A DNA stretch of 64,000 nt from Bythopirellula polymerisocia (GTDB lineage Bacteria > Planctomycetota > Planctomycetia > Pirellulales > Lacipirellulaceae). This document shows, in pieces, positions 26,193-33,576 of this stretch. The notes under the pieces were generated by a model. It was not told the origin of the DNA and searched no databases. It was given only the letters and a program-made list of their open reading frames with translations. Numbering within the stretch: the first letter of the stretch is position 1; every line of letters begins with the position of its first letter. The stretch covers positions 248,001-312,000 of the forward strand of contig NZ_SJPS01000007.1 of assembly GCF_007860015.1 (NCBI RefSeq), written 5' to 3'. Position numbers and translations under genes: made by a program.

Positions 26193-28454
26193 CTATTTCC
26201 GCTTGCGTTTCGTCTTGCCCTTTCCTTTGCGGGGCTGCTGCTGACGAGCTTTTTTGTCGGGTTTTCGCTTTGTGCCACGGCCATCCGCGCTGCCGCCGAT
26301 TTTTTCCAGGAGCCGCATGTCGAGTTCTCTTCGCTCGACGTCAACTGTTGCTACAGCAACTCGCACGGAGTCACCAAGGCGATAGGTGTTGCCGGATCGG
26401 AAGCCTCGGATCACATGACCGGCGCGGTCGAATTTGTAGTAGTCGTCGGCCAGGGACGTAATATGCACAAAACCTTCGGCGGGGAGTTGCGATCCAGTGA
26501 CGAACAGTCCAAAGTTCTCGACGCCCGTCACGATGCCATCCATCTGCATCCCAACTTTGTCTTGCAGGTACAGCAGGAGTTTTACTTTCTTGAGCTCCCG
26601 CTCGGCCTCGGTGGCCCGCTGTTCACGGTCGCTGCAGTGGTCTCCAAGAGCAAACAATTCTCCCAGGTGTTGTTCGGGTGACTTGCCGCGACTGACAGCC
26701 TCGACCAGTCGGTGGATCGTAAGATCGGGGTAACGGCGAATCGGCGACGTAAAGTGGCAATAGAATTTGCTTGCCAGTGCGAAGTGGCCTTCTTCATCAG
26801 GGCTGTAAACGGCCCGCTGCATCGACCGCAGAACAGCATAGTTGACGGCATGTTCGCGCGAATCTCCTTTAACTGCGGCAAGCAAGTCCTGTAGTGCAAA
26901 CCGACTCTCCAAGCTTTCGGTTTTGAGTCCCAGTTCGCTGACGAAGTCGGTAAGCGCTTTTAGTTTTCGCGGTTCGGGGGCACCATGCACGCGTCGCAAG
27001 AACTGTAAACCCTTGTCGGCGAGCATCTCCGCCACAGCCTCGTTGGCAGCAAGCATGAACTCCTCAATAATCTGATGACTCTCGGTATTCTCCGCCGCAT
27101 GGGCACCCGACACGCTGCCATCCTTATCTAGATCGATCACTAACTCAGGCATGTTCAATTCGAGTGAACCGCGTTGCATCCGCCGGCCACGGAGCATCAT
27201 CGCCAGTTCGTGCATCCGGCTGAGCAGGCTATGAACTTCAGGGGTCAGTTTCTTTTTCCAGCCAGTTCGATCTGCCAGATAGCTGTCGACTTCTTCGTAG
27301 GTAAATCGCCGGCAACTCTTCATCGCACTCTTGAACACGTCGGTGCCGATGCGTTGTCCCTCGGGGCTGAATTCGATCCGTGCCGTGAGAGCATAGCGAA
27401 CTTTGTCGGGCTGCAAACTGGCGAGGTTGTTTGAGATGATCTCCGGGATCATAGGGATCACCTGATCTGGCAGATACACACTGGTCGCGCGATCACGAGC
27501 CTCTTGGTCGAGGGGAGATTTAGGCCGCACAAAGTGCGACACGTCGGCAATGTGAACCCCCAGCAGCCAATGGTCGTTCTCAAGCCGAGTGAGCGAAATT
27601 GCATCGTCAAAATCGCGTGCAGTTGCCGGATCGATGGTGATTACTGTCTCGCTGGTGATGTCCTGGCGGTGTTTATGATTCGCTTCGTCGAACAACTCCG
27701 CCTGCTCACGCGCATCATTCAATACAGCTTCGGAGAATTCCCCGGGAAGATTGTACTCGCGGATAATCGAGAGGGTGTCGACCCCCGGTTGGCCACGTTT
27801 GCCAAGGATTTCGACAATGACCCCCTCGCCATCGCGGACATGCGAGGGGAAACGGACCATTTCGACCACAACTTTGTCGTCGGGCTGGGCACCTTTGGCA
27901 CCGGGATCGCCCACGAAGACCGGTTTGGAAAAGACCTTGCCGTCGATTTGCACGAGCCCCATACCCCCAGCGACGAGATAGGTCCCGACAAACGTATTGG
28001 TCGCTCGCTCGACAACGTCGATCACGCGCCCTTCGCTTTTTCCCTGGCGGCCCACCTTGCCACTAAGTCGCAAGCGGACGGTATCGCCGTTGGCTGCGTC
28101 ACCAGCTCCATTGGCAGGAACGAAGATATCAGCATCGCGCCCTGCTCCGGCGGGGGTACCCTCGGGCCGCACGAACCCAAACCCCCCCTCTGCACGACGA
28201 AACGTGCCGATTAGATTTTTCTCAGCCTTCTGCTTCTTTTCGGTCAGCGGCGTGTCACCGTTACCGATCGCAAATACCAGATGGCTCGGGCCGAAGATAA
28301 GTTTGCCCTGCTTGACCAATTGCTTGACGATCTTTTTAGTCCGTGCAATGTCATCCCCCTCAAGTCCCAGTCGCTTGGCAATGGTCGACGGTTTTACCGG
28401 GCGATACTTGGGATCGGTCACATAGCGGAGTATGGCGTCTTGGATGTCAGGCAT
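26193..28454 (-). CDS. rnr: Ribonuclease R (RNB-family 3'-5' exoribonuclease)
   Basis: Processive 3'-5' exoribonuclease able to degrade structured RNA. Order of domains: N-terminal winged helix (about 5-70), cold-shock-type OB domains (about 75-230), RNB catalytic domain with the metal-binding TIDPATARDFDDAISL near 275-290 and FCHFTSPIRRYPDLTIHRL, a C-terminal S1 domain (GIVTGVENFGLFV), and a Lys/Arg-rich tail as in RNase R. The ATG at 28454 (MPDIQDAILRYV) was chosen over a TTG at 28502; 753 residues. It lies just upstream of gcvT in the same direction and downstream of yhaM. Confidence 0.94.
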   Translation of the reverse strand: MPDIQDAILRYVTDPKYRPVKPSTIAKRLGLEGDDIARTKKIVKQLVKQGKLIFGPSHLVFAIGNGDTPLTEKKQKAEKNLIGTFRRAEGGFGFVRPEGTPAGAGRDADIFVPANGAGDAANGDTVRLRLSGKVGRQGKSEGRVIDVVERATNTFVGTYLVAGGMGLVQIDGKVFSKPVFVGDPGAKGAQPDDKVVVEMVRFPSHVRDGEGVIVEILGKRGQPGVDTLSIIREYNLPGEFSEAVLNDAREQAELFDEANHKHRQDITSETVITIDPATARDFDDAISLTRLENDHWLLGVHIADVSHFVRPKSPLDQEARDRATSVYLPDQVIPMIPEIISNNLASLQPDKVRYALTARIEFSPEGQRIGTDVFKSAMKSCRRFTYEEVDSYLADRTGWKKKLTPEVHSLLSRMHELAMMLRGRRMQRGSLELNMPELVIDLDKDGSVSGAHAAENTESHQIIEEFMLAANEAVAEMLADKGLQFLRRVHGAPEPRKLKALTDFVSELGLKTESLESRFALQDLLAAVKGDSREHAVNYAVLRSMQRAVYSPDEEGHFALASKFYCHFTSPIRRYPDLTIHRLVEAVSRGKSPEQHLGELFALGDHCSDREQRATEAERELKKVKLLLYLQDKVGMQMDGIVTGVENFGLFVTGSQLPAEGFVHITSLADDYYKFDRAGHVIRGFRSGNTYRLGDSVRVAVATVDVERRELDMRLLEKIGGSADGRGTKRKPDKKARQQQPRKGKGKTKRKRK

Positions 28455-28544
28455 GGGTTTAAGTAAATCAGGTCGTCTCGACCCCTCATTTGTGTTAGGC
28501 AAACCATTTCAATTTAAGGACCAGACAATCTGGCTCGCAGTAGT

Positions 28545-29525
28545 TCAATCTTCGCTTTCTGGCTTAAACAATTTTCGCCCAATCTGCGAAAAATATTGCG
28601 TCCAATTGCTCTCGCTGTTGGGACAGTCGGCCATCAGTTGACTGAAGTTTGCCACCTTAGCGTCGAGATTATCCAGCAGGTGCAGTACGATCGCCTCGAG
28701 CGTCATTGGGAGTTTCGGACTTCCGTATTCATACTCGCCGTGATGGCTGATAATTAGATGTTTAAGTTCAATGAGAAGCCGTTCAGGGAAAGGCTGGCCA
28801 TCCTGCTGGACGATCTGACGCACTTTTTCGTCAAGCAGTGTGACGCCGATTACCATGTGACCCAAGAGTTGACCTGCATCGGTGTAGGCGATGTCGCGTT
28901 CGTAGGAAAGCTCGTCGGTCTTGGCGGCATCGTGGAGAAAAGCACCCATTAGCAACTTGTCCTGCGAAAGTTGCGGATATCGGGGCGCGACCACCAGCAC
29001 CAGCTCCATCAAACTCAGGACGTGTTCCAAGAGCCCCCCTTGGTACGCATGATGATTCTTCATGCCGGCTGGCGCGCGGAAAAACTTGTCCATGAAAGTG
29101 TCGTCTTTGAGAAACCCTTTTGCGAGCCGCGCAAGGGGAGCAGTCTGAATCTGACCGAGAATTTCGGTGAGCCGTTTGCTCATTTTGTCGATATCAGCCG
29201 ATTGGAGCGTCTTAAAATCGGACTCGTCGAGTTCGTCAGGCCGAGCCTTGCGAATGTGCGTGGCAATTAATTGCATGTTTCCCTGGAACAACTGCGTAGC
29301 CCCTTCGACGTGCACATAGTCGCCATTGTCAAAAGACTTGTAATCGGAGTCCGTGGCATTCCACATGCGGGTATTCACAGAGCCACTGCGGTCAGAGAGA
29401 TCCACTTGCAAGTAAAGGTTGCCATTGCGGTTAGGGCGGAGTTGCTTATCCGAAGCCAGAAATACCTGGCTGACAGGTTCGTTATGGGTAAGCTGGCTGA
29501 CAAAGCGGCGCGAATCTGAGGACAT
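28545..29525 (-). CDS. yhaM: YhaM-type 3'-5' exoribonuclease (OB fold plus HD domain)
   Basis: A 326-residue protein with an N-terminal OB-fold nucleic-acid-binding domain (LQVDLSDRSGSVNTRMWNAT) and a metal-dependent HD phosphohydrolase domain (NHHAYQGGLLEHVLSLMELV near 157, GAFLHDAAKTDEL near 193, GHMVIGVTLLDEKV, SHHGEYEYGSP). This is the YhaM/Cbf1 arrangement, known in Gram-positives to trim RNA and DNA 3' ends. It heads the minus-strand block with rnr 90 bp downstream, so two RNA exonucleases are neighbours. Confidence 0.88.
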   Translation of the reverse strand: MSSDSRRFVSQLTHNEPVSQVFLASDKQLRPNRNGNLYLQVDLSDRSGSVNTRMWNATDSDYKSFDNGDYVHVEGATQLFQGNMQLIATHIRKARPDELDESDFKTLQSADIDKMSKRLTEILGQIQTAPLARLAKGFLKDDTFMDKFFRAPAGMKNHHAYQGGLLEHVLSLMELVLVVAPRYPQLSQDKLLMGAFLHDAAKTDELSYERDIAYTDAGQLLGHMVIGVTLLDEKVRQIVQQDGQPFPERLLIELKHLIISHHGEYEYGSPKLPMTLEAIVLHLLDNLDAKVANFSQLMADCPNSESNWTQYFSQIGRKLFKPESED

Positions 29526-29590
29526 ATGCGAGTAGTGAGTTGCTGGTGGTGTGTGGCGAGCCGGGGCGACCCGATTCCGATCATTCTAGC

Positions 29591-29639
29591 AGGGGTCCTC
29601 ACGACCCCTATCAGGTAAGCCGCGACGCAACGCGTCGCG
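29591..29639. repeat. Two adjacent hairpins in the yhaM-proS gap
   Basis: Hairpin one, AGGGGTC-ctcac-GACCCCT (29591-29609), follows CTAGC and resembles the left part of the 82-bp repeat at 10435. Hairpin two is CGCGACGC-aac-GCGTCGCG (29621-29639). They lie in the 304-base divergent promoter region between yhaM and proS. Possible repeat remnants or structured leader; no gene is present. Confidence 0.5.
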
Positions 29640-29829
29640 CGCATAAACGCAACATCTTATCAGATTTTCGTAAAGCTCGCTGGGGCCACAAATGTGCGGA
29701 TTTTTGGGGATGCGATTCTCCCCTGTCGCGGAATCGACTAGAATGCGACCACTTTGGAAAAACCCTAAAAAAATGCCCTGCAATGCATTGCGTCGAGGCT
29801 ACTTCTGGAACAATAGAAACCCGTTACTC

Positions 29830-31332
29830 ATGTCAAAACCTAAAACAGCCATCTCGCCCACTCGAGCCGAAAACTATCCTGAATGGTATCAACAAGTCGT
29901 TAAGGCGGCCGACCTAGCTGAGAATTCCGATGTCCGTGGCTGCATGGTGATCAAACCGTGGGGCTATGCCATTTGGGAAAACATCCAGCGTCATTTAGAT
30001 GCGATGTTCAAGGCCACGGGGCACGAGAACGCTTACTTTCCGCTCTTTATCCCCATGAGCTTTCTAGAGAAAGAAGCCGAGCACGTCGAAGGCTTTGCCA
30101 AGGAATGCGCGGTCGTGACGCATCATCGCCTGGAGCCTGACGGGCAGGGGGGGTTACAACCGGCACCGAGTGCAAAGCTCGAAGAGCCGCTCATTGTTCG
30201 CCCTACGAGCGAGACCATCATCGGCGCCACCTTCGCGCGCTGGGTGCAGTCGTATCGTGACTTGCCAATTCTTATCAACCAATGGGCCAACGTTGTCCGC
30301 TGGGAACTTCGCACGCGGATGTTTCTCCGCACCACGGAGTTCCTTTGGCAGGAGGGTCACACCGTTCACGCCACCGAAGAAGAAGCCCGCGCAGAAACAA
30401 AGCAGATGCTAGATGTGTATGCCGACTTTGCCGAAAGCGTGATGGCCATGCCCGTGATCAAGGGTGAGAAAACCGCCGGCGAGCGGTTCCCAGGCGCTGT
30501 TGCTACCTACAGCATCGAGGCTCTGATGCAGGATCGCAAAGCATTGCAAGCCGGAACGTCGCATTTTCTTGGACAGAATTTCGCCAAGGCACAAGAAATT
30601 AAATTTCAGAACGTGGAAGGGGAATTGCAGTACGCTTGGACGACCTCATGGGGAGTTTCGACACGACTAGTGGGAGGGTTGATCATGACCCATTCCGACG
30701 ATGACGGCCTGCGACTGCCCCCTCGCTTGGCACCAGCTCAAATTGTTATCTTGCCAGTGCACCGCAACGACGAAGAACGCGCTATTGTGATGCAGCATTG
30801 TGAAACCCTCAAGCTGGAATTGGCTGCCCAACAATATGCCCATGAACCAATCCGTGTACGGATTGATGACCGGGACCTCCGCGGCGGCGACAAGCGCTGG
30901 CAGTGGATAAAACGGGGTGTGCCTCTGATTCTGGAACTCGGCCCTCGCGACATTGCTGATGAAAAAGTCTTCGTCAAACGTCGAGATATCGAAGGAAAGG
31001 GAGATGCTGTCCCGCGTTCTGAAATCGTAAGCACCGTTGCCAATCGACTAGCGGAGATCCAACAGGCACTATTTGACCGTGCGAAGGCCTTGCGAACCGA
31101 GGCGACCATTGAGATTGATACTCTTGATAAGTTTGAAGAGTTCTTCACCGAAGATTCTCCAGGCGGACTTGCATATTGCCACTTTGTTGATAGCCCTACA
31201 ATGGAGGCAAAGCTGAAGGAACTCAAGTGCACAGTGCGGTGTGTTCCCTTCGATGGCCCGATTGAGTCAGGTAAATGTATTTTCACCGGTGAGCCTAGCG
31301 ACCGTCGCGGAATATTTGCTCGGGCGTATTAA
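29830..31332 (+). CDS. proS: Prolyl-tRNA synthetase, archaeal/eukaryal type
   Basis: Charges tRNA-Pro with proline. This is the short form lacking the bacterial editing insertion: class II motifs are LFIPMSFLEKEAEHVEGFAKE, EEPLIVRPTSETIIGATFARW, QWANVVRWELRTRMFLRTTEFLW and a C-terminal anticodon domain (APAQIVILPV), ending in CIFTGEPSDRRGIFARAY with the aromatic terminus typical of the archaeal type. ATG 29830 (MSKPKTAISPTRAENYPEWY) gives 501 residues; the frame is open upstream to 29692 but that part is not conserved. Confidence 0.94.
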   Translation: MSKPKTAISPTRAENYPEWYQQVVKAADLAENSDVRGCMVIKPWGYAIWENIQRHLDAMFKATGHENAYFPLFIPMSFLEKEAEHVEGFAKECAVVTHHRLEPDGQGGLQPAPSAKLEEPLIVRPTSETIIGATFARWVQSYRDLPILINQWANVVRWELRTRMFLRTTEFLWQEGHTVHATEEEARAETKQMLDVYADFAESVMAMPVIKGEKTAGERFPGAVATYSIEALMQDRKALQAGTSHFLGQNFAKAQEIKFQNVEGELQYAWTTSWGVSTRLVGGLIMTHSDDDGLRLPPRLAPAQIVILPVHRNDEERAIVMQHCETLKLELAAQQYAHEPIRVRIDDRDLRGGDKRWQWIKRGVPLILELGPRDIADEKVFVKRRDIEGKGDAVPRSEIVSTVANRLAEIQQALFDRAKALRTEATIEIDTLDKFEEFFTEDSPGGLAYCHFVDSPTMEAKLKELKCTVRCVPFDGPIESGKCIFTGEPSDRRGIFARAY

Positions 31333-31336
31333 TCCC

Positions 31337-31362
31337 CGGATGGCAGTGGCCCTCCGGCTAGG
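31337..31362. repeat. Partial copy (right half) of the CTAGCC...GGCTAG repeat
   Basis: CGGATGGCAGTGGCCCTCCGGCTAGG just after the proS stop resembles the right arm of the repeats at 10435 and 12375 (GGTCCGGCTAGG). Its ends CCGGA/TCCGG can pair and may work as the proS terminator. Confidence 0.4.
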
Positions 31363-31412
31363 TTGATTTCTCACCCCAACCGAACCCCCACACGGTCCGG
31401 GAGAGTTTCGTA

Positions 31413-31949
31413 ATGGGTACTATCTCACCTCCTAAATCTGTTCTCCTACTCGTAGCCATCAGCAGTCGCTACGCCGAAGCCCTAGATTGGGCTTGTGAGA
31501 GAATCACCTCAGAGTTTGGCCTCGCCGGCGCGGTAAGCCCTGCATTCGAATTCACCGAGACTGACTATTACACCGAGACGATGGGTACTGATCTCAAGAA
31601 GCAGCTCTTAGTTCTCGCTACACCAATCGATCCCGGGGGACTCCCAGGGGTAAAGCGACTTACCAACGTATGGGAAGCCGAATACGCTGCGGCGACCAGC
31701 CACCCCGAGTCGAGGCCCCTGAACCTCGACCCCGGTTACCTCACGCTTGCCAAGTTGGTACTCGCCTCGACCAAGGATCATGCCCATCGCATATACCTGT
31801 CCGACGGAATCTATGCGGAGGTGACGCTCAGCTATCGAGCCAAGGCGTGGCATGCCTTTGATTGGACTTATCCAGACTTCCGGCGGACCGACTTCCAGGC
31901 GTTTTTTACCGAATGCCGAAAGTTATTGCGGCCAACTGCTGCAAATTGA
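31413..31949 (+). CDS. DUF4416 family protein
   Basis: A 178-residue cytoplasmic protein matching DUF4416: FEFTETDYYTETMG, the segment RPLNLDPGYLTLAKLVLAS, and a C-terminal TYPDFRRTDFQAFF. Annotated elsewhere as a putative GTP-binding protein, but no P-loop is seen here. GGGAG is about 10 bases upstream of the ATG. It follows proS by 80 bp and ends about 50 bp before the IS element. Confidence 0.82.
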   Translation: MGTISPPKSVLLLVAISSRYAEALDWACERITSEFGLAGAVSPAFEFTETDYYTETMGTDLKKQLLVLATPIDPGGLPGVKRLTNVWEAEYAAATSHPESRPLNLDPGYLTLAKLVLASTKDHAHRIYLSDGIYAEVTLSYRAKAWHAFDWTYPDFRRTDFQAFFTECRKLLRPTAAN

Positions 31950-32071
31950 CGCTACTTGATCCTGCTCTACAATAAATGGGAGTCCAGAATTCTCTCAAAC
32001 TGTCTTGCCTCAGTCGGAATTGGAATTATCCTAGGTGAGCGTTAGTATAACGCGAAGCTTTGGAGAATTCG

Positions 32072-32401
32072 ATGAGCGAGAGCAGTTCCAACAAGCGAGA
32101 ACGTCGTCACTTCAGTGGCCCTCAGAAAACAGCGATCGTCAAAGCGCACCTAGTCGATGGCAAGTCCGTGGCGGATCTGTGTGACCAGCACGGGATCCAG
32201 CCCACGCAGTTCTACCAGTGGCAGAAGCAGCTGTTTGAGAACGGCGATGCCGCCTTTGAGCGGAAATCCAAATCAGGTGCCAAGTCGCCGCAAGATCGCA
32301 AGATTGCGCAACTTGAGGCCAAGCTGATCAACAAAAATGAAGTGATCGCCGAATTGATGGAGGAGAACGTCAAAGCAAAAAAAGTCACTGGGGAACTTTG
32401 A
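32072..32401 (+). CDS. IS3-family transposase OrfA
   Basis: A 109-residue DNA-binding subunit: basic N-terminus, helix-turn-helix (KTAIVKAHLVDGKSVADLCDQHG, split by a turn, then QPTQFYQWQKQLFENG) and a leucine-zipper-like C-terminus (LEAKLINKNEVIAELMEENV). The ATG 32072 was preferred to TTG 32060. The A7 run at 32377-32383 in the frame A AAA AAA is a classic site for -1 frameshifting into orfB, whose frame is open there. Confidence 0.88.
   Translation: MSESSSNKRERRHFSGPQKTAIVKAHLVDGKSVADLCDQHGIQPTQFYQWQKQLFENGDAAFERKSKSGAKSPQDRKIAQLEAKLINKNEVIAELMEENVKAKKVTGEL
32377..32383 (+). promoter_or_regulatory. Programmed -1 frameshift slippery heptamer (A7)
   Basis: In the orfA frame the bases read A-AAA-AAA before GTC. 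Slipping back one base continues as QSKKSHWGTLKGAW into orfB with no stop. This matches how IS3 elements make the OrfAB transposase. Confidence 0.7.
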
Positions 32402-33375
32402 AAGGAGCGTGGGTTCCCCATGATACCCGCGACGAAATTGTCGATTACGTCGCCAAGTGGAAGGAGCGGACGGAGCTACCTGCCAAACAATTGGTCCGGT
32501 GGATTGGCATCGGCGCGAGTAAGTTCCATGACTGGAAACAGCGGTACGGTAAGGTCAACGAGCACAACGCCTTGGTGCCCCGTGATCACTGGCTCGAACC
32601 GTGGGAGAAACTGGCTATGGTTGCCTTCCACAGCGAACATCCGACCGAAGGATACCGCCGGTTGACGTACTTGATGATGGACCAGAACGTGGTGGCTGCG
32701 AGTCCGGCGACCGTCTATCGCGTACTCAAGCAGCACGGCTGTTTCGAGCGGTGGAATGGGCAAAAAACCGGGAAAGGCACCGGTTTTCAGCAGCCGCTGA
32801 AGCCGCATGAGCACTGGCACTGTGACATCAGCTACGTCAACGTGTGCGGCACGTTTTATTACCTAATCAGTGTACTGGACGGTTGCAGCCGGTACCTGGT
32901 GCATTGGGAATTGAGGGAAAGCATGACCGAGGCCGATGTCGAGATTACTTTGCAACGCGCCAAGGAAGCGTTTCCCACGGCAACACCACGGATCATCACC
33001 GACAATGGTCCGCAGTTCATCGCCAAGGATTTCAAGGAGTTCATACGCATCTCGGGCATGACCCACGTGAAGACTTCGCCCTACTATCCGCAGAGTAACG
33101 GCAAGATCGAACGGTGGCATCAGACGATTAAGCAAGATTGCATCCGTCCGCATGTGCCTTTGTCACTGGAAGAGGCGCGGCAACTGGTCGGGAGGTTCAT
33201 CGAAGATTACAATCATCGGAGGTTGCACAGTGCGATCGGTTACGTCACACCAGCGGACAAGTTGGCGGGGCGTGAGCAAGCGATCTTCGATGAGCGAGAT
33301 CGTAAGCTGGCCGAGGCCAGAGTGCGGCGTGCTCAAAAGCGTCGGCAAGAGCGAGAAGATGCGACCGCAGCGTGA
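32398..33375 (+). CDS. IS3-family transposase OrfB (DDE integrase domain)
   Basis: A 325-residue catalytic subunit. Helical N-terminal part, then the rve/DDE core with the acidic triad in HCDISYV, TDNGPQF and NGKIERWHQ (D, D, 34 residues, E), followed by NHRRLHSAIGYVTPADK. The TTG at 32398 overlaps the orfA stop (TTGA), but the protein is more likely made as an OrfAB fusion through the A7 slip. No internal stop, so the copy may be active. Confidence 0.92.
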   Translation: MKGAWVPHDTRDEIVDYVAKWKERTELPAKQLVRWIGIGASKFHDWKQRYGKVNEHNALVPRDHWLEPWEKLAMVAFHSEHPTEGYRRLTYLMMDQNVVAASPATVYRVLKQHGCFERWNGQKTGKGTGFQQPLKPHEHWHCDISYVNVCGTFYYLISVLDGCSRYLVHWELRESMTEADVEITLQRAKEAFPTATPRIITDNGPQFIAKDFKEFIRISGMTHVKTSPYYPQSNGKIERWHQTIKQDCIRPHVPLSLEEARQLVGRFIEDYNHRRLHSAIGYVTPADKLAGREQAIFDERDRKLAEARVRRAQKRRQEREDATAA

Positions 33376-33576
33376 GCAAAAGGAACACAGAGAAAGGCTA
33401 GCGGGGTCCAGGGGGCGGCAATGAGCCCCCGGTCTGCGTGAACGCAATGAGAATGCGGCGGTAGCCGTCTAAAACTAACTTTTATCCCGCTAACGGATCA
33501 CGCTGGATATTCCAGTTCACGATGAACCAAGACAATTGCAACCAAGGTCGTGCGAACGCGAATCGTGCCTGTCTGC

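Larger units (their letters stand above)
32001..33534 (+). mobile_element. IS3-family insertion sequence, apparently intact
   Basis: About 1.53 kb. Imperfect terminal inverted repeats start TGTCTTG and end CAAGACA and can be followed for over 40 bp inward (shared blocks TGTCTTG, GAA.TGGAAT, ATCC, GTGA, CGTTAG). The ends follow the TG...CA rule of the family. Two overlapping genes, orfA and orfB, with a slippery A7 run. No clean 3-5 bp target duplication is seen at these ends, so the exact limits are uncertain or the copy is old. Confidence 0.82.

Noticed and set aside
27504..28214. 236-codon plus-strand frame over rnr
   Set aside because: Antisense to conserved RNase R domains, no recognisable protein.
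32036..33500. Shorter IS limits at TGA(G/T)C..CGTTAG
   Set aside because: The inverted-repeat match continues outward to TGTCTTG/CAAGACA, which also satisfies the TG...CA rule.
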